Positions 54,662 through 61,513 of a DNA stretch of 64,000 bases are shown in pieces (the first letter of the stretch is position 1; every line of letters begins with the position of its first letter). The DNA is from Actinomadura spongiicola (GTDB lineage: Bacteria > Actinomycetota > Actinomycetes > Streptosporangiales > Streptosporangiaceae). A program made the position numbers and the translations under genes. Under the pieces are notes generated by a model that saw only the letters and a program-made list of their open reading frames with translations, had not been told where the DNA came from and made no database searches. The stretch is taken from contig NZ_QVNQ01000008.1 of assembly GCF_003432485.1 (NCBI RefSeq), positions 1 through 64,000 on the forward strand, read 5' to 3'.

Positions 54662-56139
54662 CGGGCCGGGCGGCGCGCGAGGACGGCCCCGGCCGGGGCG
54701 CGATGCCGACGTATCTGGGGACGCCGTCCTTCCCGGACGCGGCGCGCCGCGCGGTGTCCGACGCGCGGCTGCGCGGCAACCTCGCGCACGCGACCACCAC
54801 GATCCGGGCGCGCCGCGCGGAGGCGGTCGCCGAACTGGACGACTGGGCGGAGCTGCGGGAGGCGGGCAGGCAGATCAAGGACCATGTGCTGGAACACCTC
54901 GGCCACTACCTGCGGCTGCTGGAGGAGAAGGTCACCGGCGCCGGTGGGACGGTGCACTGGGCCCGCGACGCCGCCGAGGCCGACCGGATCGTCGCGGACC
55001 TGGTGAAGGCGACGGGCGAGACCGAGGTCGTGAAGGTCAAGTCGATGGCCACCCAGGAGATCGGGCTGAACGAGTTCCTCGCCGAGGAAGGCATCACCGC
55101 CTACGAGACCGACCTCGCGGAGCTGATCGTCCAGTTGGGGGACGACCGCCCGTCGCACCTTCTCGTTCCGGCCGTCCACCGGAACAGGGCCGACATCCGC
55201 GACATCTTCCTGCGCGCGATGGAGGACGTCCCGGCGGGCCTCACCGACTCCCCGGCCGAGCTGGCGGAGGCCGCGCGGCGTCACCTGCGCGCCAAGTTCC
55301 TGTCGGCGAAGGTCGCGGTGTCGGGGGTGAACTTCGCCGTGGCCGACACCGGCACCCTCGTGGTGGTGGAGTCGGAGGGCAACGGACGGATGTGCCTGAC
55401 GCTGCCGGAGACGCTGATCTCGGTGATGGGCATCGAGAAGATCGTGCCGAGCCGACGCGACCTGGAGGTGTTCCTCCAACTGCTGCCGCGCTCGTCCACG
55501 GCGGAGCGGATGAACCCGTACACCTCCATGTGGACGGGCGTCCATCCCGGCGACGGCCCGCGGAACTTCCACCTCGTCCTGCTGGACAACGGCAGGACCG
55601 CGACCCTCGCGGACGACGTGGGACGCCAGGCGCTGCGGTGCATCCGCTGCTCGGCGTGCCTGAACGTGTGCCCGGTGTACCGGCGCGCGGGCGGTCACGC
55701 CTACGGGTCGCCGTACCCGGGGCCGATCGGCGCGATCCTGTCGCCGCAGATGAGGGGCGTCGGGTCGGAGGTCGACGCGTCGTTGCCGTTCGCGTCGTCG
55801 CTGTGCGGCGCGTGCTACGAGGTGTGCCCGGTCGCGATCGACATCCCGGAGGTGCTGGTGCGCCTGCGGGCCCGCGTCGTCGAGGACGGCCCGCGCCGTC
55901 CGCTCGAACGGGTCGCGATGGCGGCGGCGGGGTGGACGCTGCGTTCCCCGACCCGGCTCGCGCTCGCCCAGCGCGCCGCGTCCTCGGCCCGCCGTGTCGT
56001 GGCGCGCGGCGGCCGGATCCGGCGGCTGCCCGGCCCGCTCGGCGCCTGGACCGAGACACGGGACGCGCCCGCGCCCCCGTCCGAGTCGTTCCGCGCCTGG
56101 TGGGCCCGAACCGGAGGTCGGGAGGAGGACGGCGGGTGA
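54658..56139 (+). CDS. lutB: LutB: L-lactate oxidation iron-sulfur protein
   Basis: A 493-residue protein with an N-terminal LUD domain (GLNEFLAEEGITAYETDLAE split; VSGVNFAVADTGTLV) and a C-terminal ferredoxin-like double cluster: CIRCSACLNVCPVY and CGACYEVCPVAIDIP. It is the electron-carrying core of the LutABC complex. GTG 54658 overlaps lutA (GTGA). An ATG at 54703, giving MPTYLG, is an alternative start. The stop overlaps lutC by four bases. Confidence 0.94.
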   Translation: MTGRAAREDGPGRGAMPTYLGTPSFPDAARRAVSDARLRGNLAHATTTIRARRAEAVAELDDWAELREAGRQIKDHVLEHLGHYLRLLEEKVTGAGGTVHWARDAAEADRIVADLVKATGETEVVKVKSMATQEIGLNEFLAEEGITAYETDLAELIVQLGDDRPSHLLVPAVHRNRADIRDIFLRAMEDVPAGLTDSPAELAEAARRHLRAKFLSAKVAVSGVNFAVADTGTLVVVESEGNGRMCLTLPETLISVMGIEKIVPSRRDLEVFLQLLPRSSTAERMNPYTSMWTGVHPGDGPRNFHLVLLDNGRTATLADDVGRQALRCIRCSACLNVCPVYRRAGGHAYGSPYPGPIGAILSPQMRGVGSEVDASLPFASSLCGACYEVCPVAIDIPEVLVRLRARVVEDGPRRPLERVAMAAAGWTLRSPTRLALAQRAASSARRVVARGGRIRRLPGPLGAWTETRDAPAPPSESFRAWWARTGGREEDGG

Positions 56140-56786
56140 GCGCTCGCGAAGAGATCCTCCGCCGGATCGAACGGGTCGAGAGCGCGAGAGGCGCGCGGCG
56201 GGCGACCGGGGACGGGGACGTCGCCGCGGCGTACGCGCGGATCGACCGCCGCTACCTGCGCCGCCACCACGGCGGTGCGGGCGACGGCGGGATCCTCGAC
56301 CTGTTCGCCGCGCGGGTCGCCGACTACCGCGCGACGGTCCTGCGCGTCCGCGTCTCGGAGGTGCCGGGGACGCTCGCCGAGCGGTTGGCGGCCGGCAGCG
56401 GCTCCTACGGCGTGCCGTCCGGCCTGCCCGCCGAGTGGACGTCCGCGACGCGGGCCGCGCTCGTCCGCGACCCGCCGGTCTCGTCGCTCGACGGTCTCGC
56501 GGGCGCGGTCACCGGCTGCGCCGTCGCCATCGCCGAGACCGGCACGATCGTCCTCGACCACGGCGCCGACCAGGGGCCGCGGGCGCTGTCCCTCGTCCCC
56601 GACCGCCATCTGATCGTCGTGCTCGCCGAGCGGGTCGTCGCCGACGTGCCCGAGGCCCTGGAGCGGCTCGACCCGCGCCGGCCGCTGACGTTCGTGTCCG
56701 GCCCGTCGGCGACGAGCGACATCGAGCTGACCCGGGTCGAGGGCGTGCACGGTCCGCGCGCCCTGGAGGTGCTCCTCGTCGAATGA
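56136..56786 (+). CDS. lutC: LutC: LUD-domain subunit
   Basis: A 216-residue LUD-domain protein (SREVPG-like start; conserved AIAETGTIVLDHGADQGPRA split and LVPDRHLIVV). It completes the LutABC complex for lactate use. GTG 56136 overlaps lutB by four bases, with GGAGGAGG about 12 bases upstream. It is the last gene before a 388-base non-coding stretch. Confidence 0.93.
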   Translation: MSAREEILRRIERVESARGARRATGDGDVAAAYARIDRRYLRRHHGGAGDGGILDLFAARVADYRATVLRVRVSEVPGTLAERLAAGSGSYGVPSGLPAEWTSATRAALVRDPPVSSLDGLAGAVTGCAVAIAETGTIVLDHGADQGPRALSLVPDRHLIVVLAERVVADVPEALERLDPRRPLTFVSGPSATSDIELTRVEGVHGPRALEVLLVE

Positions 56787-56907
56787 CCGATGCCGCCCTC
56801 CGGGGGCCGGGTTATGCTCGGCGGGTGCGGTACCGCGCGTGACCGGCCCGGCGCCACTCGGAGTTCGGTCGGAGGTCACGACGGCGGAACGGTTTACCCT
56901 CCCGAGG

Positions 56908-56937
56908 TTGACACACGGCCCGGGAGGACGGTTGATA
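56908..56937 (+). promoter_or_regulatory. Candidate promoter upstream of the LAL regulator
   Basis: A perfect -35 TTGACA (56908-56913) is followed after 18 bases by TTGATA (56932-56937). This would give a leader of about 230 bases before the regulator start at 57175, containing the DnaA-box-like repeats. Confidence 0.5.
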
Positions 56938-56953
56938 GCAGTGAAACAACGGC

Positions 56954-56975
56954 GTGGACAACACGTGGACAACAC
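56954..56975. repeat. Tandem 11-base repeat with DnaA-box-like sequences
   Basis: GTGGACAACAC occurs twice head to tail (56954-56964 and 56965-56975). Each, with the base before it, contains CGTGGACAA, the reverse complement of TTGTCCACG, which differs at one base from the DnaA box TTGTCCACA. Centres are 11 bases apart, about one helical turn. Confidence 0.8.
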
Positions 56976-57174
56976 AGTGAGGATCCGGGTGGAGCGCCGG
57001 GCGGCGGAGCGGGTGGTCGAGTGCACCCGCCCGGTGCCGGGGGCTCGGGTGGGGCGTGTTGCCCCGCCTTATGGACGTTCCACCCGATAGGGTAAATCCC
57101 GCCAATTCTCAGGAACTTCAACAAAAAGCACGGATCACGGCGTATCGACCGCCTGTCACTGGTGGGGTGTGGAC

Positions 57175-60100
57175 ATGGAGGGTCGTTCCGGCCACGGCGG
57201 CGTCGAGTCGCCGGACAGCGTTCCCCTCGTCGGCCGGCAGGACGTCCTTCATGCCTTCGACGAGGCCCTGGACGCCACCGCGGCCGACTCGTTCCGTTTC
57301 CTCGCGCTGGTCGGCGAACCGGGCGCGGGCAAGACCCGCCTCCTCACCGAGCTGTGGAACGCCGCGGACGCCCGCAAGCTCGGCATCCTGGCGGGCCGGG
57401 CCGCCGAGTTCGAGCAGGAGATGCCGTTCGGCGCCGTCGTCGACGCGCTCGACGACCATCTCGAGGAGCACATCGGCGATCTGAGCCCGACGACCGTGCG
57501 GCTGCTGGCCCCCGTGTTCCCCGCGCTGTCCGCCGCCCTCCACGACGGCGAGCACACCGGCCTCCACGACGGCCCCCGGCCGAACGAAGCCACGCACGCG
57601 GAACCGCGCCCGAGCCCGGCGGGGGCGGCGCCGGACAACACGCCGGTCGCCCGCTACCAGCTGTACCGGGCGGTGCGGCATCTGCTGGAGCAGGTGGCGG
57701 CGCCGTCGGGACTGGTGCTGATCCTCGACGACGTCCACTGGGCCGACGACGCCACGATCGAACTGCTCGACCATCTCGTCCGGCATCCGCCGCGCGCCAG
57801 CGTGCTGATCGCGCTCGCGTACCGGCCCGCCCAGGCGTCCGCCCGCCTCGCCGCGCTGGTGCAGGCGTCCCTCCAGGCGGTCGGCGGGAGCCGGCTGCCG
57901 GTCCGGCCGCTCACCCAGGACGAGGTCGCCGAGCTGCTCGGCCCGGGTGTCAGCGGGACGCGCTGCCGCGAACTGTACAAGGCCAGCGGCGGCAACCCCT
58001 TCTACCTGGAGGCGCTGGCCCGCACCCGGGAACCGCTCGCCGCGGGCGACACCGAGGGCGAGCTGCCGCCCGCGGTCCGCGCGGCGCTGCAACTGGAGCT
58101 GAGCGGCCTGTCGCCGGAGGCGCAGCTGATCGCGCAGAGCGCGGCGGTCGCGGCCGACGAGTTCACCCCGATGCTGGCCGCCGCGGCGGCGCAGGTGAGC
58201 GAGCAGGAGGCGCTGGCCGCGCTGGACGAGCTGGTCGCCCGCGACATCGTGCGGCCCCGGGCGGAGCGGTTCCGGTTCCGGCATCCGCTCGTCCGCCACG
58301 CCGCGTACCGGTCGGCGGCGGCGGGGTGGCGGCTGGCGGCGCACGGCCGCATCGCCACGTACCTCACCGAGATCGGCGCGCCCGCGGCCGTCCGCGCCCG
58401 GCACCTGGAGCGGTCGGGCCGCGTCGGCGACCGGAACGCCATCGCGACCCTGGTGGAGGCGGCGCGTGCGTTCGCCACCCAGGCGCCGACGACGGCCGCG
58501 CACTGGTTGCAGTCGGCGCTCAGTCTCATGCCGACGACCGGCGCCGCCGCGGAGGCGGACGGAACGGCCGACGATCCGGCGTTGCCGTCCCGCCTGGAAC
58601 TGATGATGGAGCTGGCGCGGGTCCAGACGGTCGGCGGGCACCTCACCGAGGGACGCGAGACCGCGCGGAACGTGCTGCGGATGCTGCCGCCGGACGACTA
58701 CGAGCGGCGGGCCCGCGCGGCCCGGCTCGCCGCGCTGATGGAGCGGCAGCTCGGCCGCCCGCACGAGGCGCGCGCCCTGCTGCTGGACGAGCTGCGCCGG
58801 ATGCCCGACCCGCGGTCCCCGGCCGCCGTGCCGCTGCGGATGCGGCTCGTCGCGGAGCGGATGATGCGGATCGACTTCCGCGCCGCGCAGGCCGTCCTGG
58901 ACCTGATGCCCGACAACTCCGAGGACTGGGAGCCCAGCCTGAAGCTGGCGGTCGCCGCGGTGCGGCCGATGCCCGCGCTGGCGGCGGGCCGCGTCCAGGA
59001 CGCCATCCGCTACCTGGAGGCCGCCGACCGGCTGACCAACGCGGCGCCCGACGAGCACCTGGCCGAGTGGATGGACGCGATCGCCTGGCTGTGCTGGGCG
59101 GAGACGTTCATGGGCCAATTCCACAACGCGGCCGACCGGTTCCAGCGGGCCGTCGCCATCGCCCGGTCCACGGGCCAGCTGTACATCGTCACGAACCTGA
59201 TGGCGGGTCTGGCCCGCGCCCACGGGATGCTGGGGCGGCTGGAGGAGGCCGCGGCGGCCGCGGAGGAGTCGGTCGAGGAGGCGCGGCTCCTCAACTCGGG
59301 GCAGCAGCTGGTGTTCGCGTTGACCCAGCAGAGCCTGGTGACGGGCTGGTCGGGCGACAACGGGACCGCCCTGCGGCACGCCGAGGAGGCCATCGAGGTC
59401 GGCGCGGGCGTCGGCGAGTGGTGGGGGTCGATGGCCCGCTACGCGCACGCGACCGCGCTGCTCGGGCTCGGGCGTCCGGACGAGGCCGCCGAGGCGTTCG
59501 AACGCGCGGTCAGCGGGCCGCTGGACCAGCGCACCCAGCTGTCGATCAGCGAGATGATGGCCGGGGTCGAGGCCGCGCGGGGTCGCGCCGACGCGGCGGC
59601 GCGGTGGGTGAAGCGCACCGAGCATCTGATCATCCCGGGCCTGGACGCGCACAACGCGCTGGCGCGGCTCGCCCGCGCGCACGCCCTCCAGCCCACCGAC
59701 GCCGCGCAGGCGGCGCGGGAGGCGCTCGCGGCGGCGGAGACGTTCGAGGAGGCGGGGCACCGGATCGACGTCGGCCGCGCCCGGCTGCGCGCCGGTCAGG
59801 CGCACGCCGAGGCCGGTGACCGGACCGCGGCCCGCGCGCAGCTGCGGCTGGCCGCCGAGATCTTCTCCGGCTGCGGGGCGCGGGCCCTGCACGCCCAGGT
59901 GGTCCGGGAGCAACGCCGGCTCGGGGTGCGGGTGCCGGCCAAGGGGTCCAAGGGCGGCCGGAACTCCCGGCTGCCGGGCGGGCTGTCCAAGCGGGAGTAC
60001 GAGGTCGCGTCCCTGGTCGTCGAGGGCTGCACGAACTCGCAGATCGCCGACCGGCTGTACGTCAGCATCCGCACGGTCGAGACGCATCTGTCGCACATCT

Positions 60101-60189
60101 TCGCCAAGTTCGGGGTGAGTTCCCGGGTGGGTGTGGTGAACGCCCTCACCCGGGGCACGGCCGAACCCGGCGCTCCCGGTACCGACTGA
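57175..60189 (+). CDS. LAL-type LuxR-family ATPase regulator
   Basis: A 1004-residue regulator. An N-terminal AAA/STAND-type ATPase has Walker A GEPGAGKT (residues 47-54) and Walker B LVLILDDVHWADD near 185. The long middle is Ala/Arg/Glu-rich TPR-like helices (AARLAALMERQLGRPHEARALL, split over two). The C-terminal LuxR HTH reads LSKREYEVASLVVEG and IADRLYVSIRTVETHLSHI (parts of one domain). Such proteins activate catabolic or antibiotic clusters in response to ligand and ATP. ATG 57175 has GGTGGGG seven bases upstream; a GTG at 57169 is possible. The hydrolase and GMC oxidoreductase genes that follow are plausible targets. Confidence 0.9.
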   Translation: MEGRSGHGGVESPDSVPLVGRQDVLHAFDEALDATAADSFRFLALVGEPGAGKTRLLTELWNAADARKLGILAGRAAEFEQEMPFGAVVDALDDHLEEHIGDLSPTTVRLLAPVFPALSAALHDGEHTGLHDGPRPNEATHAEPRPSPAGAAPDNTPVARYQLYRAVRHLLEQVAAPSGLVLILDDVHWADDATIELLDHLVRHPPRASVLIALAYRPAQASARLAALVQASLQAVGGSRLPVRPLTQDEVAELLGPGVSGTRCRELYKASGGNPFYLEALARTREPLAAGDTEGELPPAVRAALQLELSGLSPEAQLIAQSAAVAADEFTPMLAAAAAQVSEQEALAALDELVARDIVRPRAERFRFRHPLVRHAAYRSAAAGWRLAAHGRIATYLTEIGAPAAVRARHLERSGRVGDRNAIATLVEAARAFATQAPTTAAHWLQSALSLMPTTGAAAEADGTADDPALPSRLELMMELARVQTVGGHLTEGRETARNVLRMLPPDDYERRARAARLAALMERQLGRPHEARALLLDELRRMPDPRSPAAVPLRMRLVAERMMRIDFRAAQAVLDLMPDNSEDWEPSLKLAVAAVRPMPALAAGRVQDAIRYLEAADRLTNAAPDEHLAEWMDAIAWLCWAETFMGQFHNAADRFQRAVAIARSTGQLYIVTNLMAGLARAHGMLGRLEEAAAAAEESVEEARLLNSGQQLVFALTQQSLVTGWSGDNGTALRHAEEAIEVGAGVGEWWGSMARYAHATALLGLGRPDEAAEAFERAVSGPLDQRTQLSISEMMAGVEAARGRADAAARWVKRTEHLIIPGLDAHNALARLARAHALQPTDAAQAAREALAAAETFEEAGHRIDVGRARLRAGQAHAEAGDRTAARAQLRLAAEIFSGCGARALHAQVVREQRRLGVRVPAKGSKGGRNSRLPGGLSKREYEVASLVVEGCTNSQIADRLYVSIRTVETHLSHIFAKFGVSSRVGVVNALTRGTAEPGAPGTD

Positions 60190-60375
60190 CGGTTTCGGAA
60201 CCTCTGCGCGCCCTAGACCATCACAGTAGTAACGGACACGATGGTCGCGGACGTGAGCGGATCCGTCCCGTGTCCACCGAACCGGGTTCTCGGGGGAGAA
60301 GTACGGGTTTACCACGATGCCCCGCGCCGGTGGATCCCAGCATCATCGTTGCGAGACAAATGGAGGTGAGCACAG

Positions 60376-61470
60376 ATGGAACGGCTGATCCCCAGGTTCA
60401 CGTTCGATGGCGTGAAGGATGCGGACATCTCGACGTATCCGGTCACGACGGAGGACGGCCTCGGGCTGCACCTGACGCGGTTCCTGCGCGAGGAGAGCGA
60501 CGACGTCGTCCTGCTCATCCACGGGCTCACCTCCTCCAGCGACCTGTTCATCCTCCCTGAGATCCCCAACCTGGCGTCCCACCTGCTCGACAACGGGTTC
60601 ACCGACGTCTGGGCCCTCGACTTCCGGATGAGCGGCCGCTACCCGTACAGCACCGAGACGCACGGCTTCAACCTCGACGACATCGCCCTGCACGACTTCC
60701 CGCCCGCGATCGCGGAGCTGCGCCGGCACATCGGGGACCGCAGGGTGCACGTCATCGCGCACTGCCTGGGCGCGGTGGCGTTCGCGATGAGCATGTCCGC
60801 CGGGACCGTCACCGACATCGCCACCCTGACCTGCAACAGCGTGTCCCTGACGCCCCGGGTCCCGGCGTGGTCGAAGCTGAAGCTGAGCCTCGGCCTCTGG
60901 GTTCTGGAGTACGTCATCGGCCTGCCGTTCCTCGACCCGAGGTTCGGGCAGGCGCGGCCGTTCACCCGGCCGTGGATGGTGTCGCGGGCGGTGTCGGTGT
61001 TCCACCGCGAGTGCGACGTCCGCGCCTGCCACATGCAGAGCTTCCAGTGGGGCGCGGGCAAGCCGGCGATGTACGAGCACTCCAACCTGCTGCCCGAGAC
61101 CCACGCCCGCGTCGCCGACATCTGCGCCGGGTCGGGACTGAGCTACTACCAGCACGTCCGCAAGATGATCAAGGCGGGGCGCGCGGTGCGGTTCGCGGAC
61201 CGGGACTCGCGGTACGCCGCCCTGCCGCGCGACTACCTGGCGAACGCGGCGGACGTGGAGACGTCGATGCTGCTGCTCGCGCCGAGCAACAACCGCGTCT
61301 TCACCGACTCCAACATTCATATGCACAGGCTTCTGGAGCGGGTGGCGCCCGGGCGCCACGAGCTGGCCGTCCTGCCCGGCTACGGCCATCTGGATCCCCT
61401 CATCGGCAAGAACGCCCACCTCGACGTGTTTCCGCACATCGTCGACTTCCTCAAGCGGCACAGCTCATGA
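60376..61470 (+). CDS. Alpha/beta hydrolase with a cysteine nucleophile
   Basis: A 364-residue alpha/beta-hydrolase fold protein. The oxyanion region is LLIHGLTSSSD, and the nucleophile elbow reads AHCLGA, placing Cys130 where lipases have Ser. The likely catalytic His is His338 in GYGHLD. Cys nucleophiles occur in PHA synthases and dienelactone hydrolases and in some acyltransferases. Similar hydrolase domains are fused to GMC oxidoreductases in other actinobacteria, and the next gene is one. GGAGG lies about ten bases before ATG 60376. The substrate is unknown; an acyl or sterol-type ester is a guess. The 186 bases before it hold no gene. Confidence 0.82.
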   Translation: MERLIPRFTFDGVKDADISTYPVTTEDGLGLHLTRFLREESDDVVLLIHGLTSSSDLFILPEIPNLASHLLDNGFTDVWALDFRMSGRYPYSTETHGFNLDDIALHDFPPAIAELRRHIGDRRVHVIAHCLGAVAFAMSMSAGTVTDIATLTCNSVSLTPRVPAWSKLKLSLGLWVLEYVIGLPFLDPRFGQARPFTRPWMVSRAVSVFHRECDVRACHMQSFQWGAGKPAMYEHSNLLPETHARVADICAGSGLSYYQHVRKMIKAGRAVRFADRDSRYAALPRDYLANAADVETSMLLLAPSNNRVFTDSNIHMHRLLERVAPGRHELAVLPGYGHLDPLIGKNAHLDVFPHIVDFLKRHSS

Positions 61471-61513
61471 GGACCTCGACGCGGAACGGCACGGCGGCGA
61501 AGGGCTCGGTGCG

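Larger units (their letters stand above)
56787..57174. other. 388-base intergenic region upstream of the LAL regulator
   Basis: No convincing gene. It holds a TTGACA promoter (56908-56937), two tandem GTGGACAACAC repeats that contain DnaA-box-like sequences, and a palindrome GCGGTACCGC at 56827-56836. A GTG-started frame of 49 codons (56941-57090) begins right at the predicted transcript start and encodes a short Arg-rich peptide. It may be a leader peptide or chance. A second AT-rich patch (ATAGGGTAAAT, near 57087) could be another promoter closer to the regulator gene. Confidence 0.6.

Noticed and set aside
56953..57177. Chromosomal replication origin
   Set aside because: Only three imperfect DnaA-box-like sites and no dnaA, dnaN or AT-rich unwinding region nearby. 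Reported only as a possible DnaA-binding cluster.
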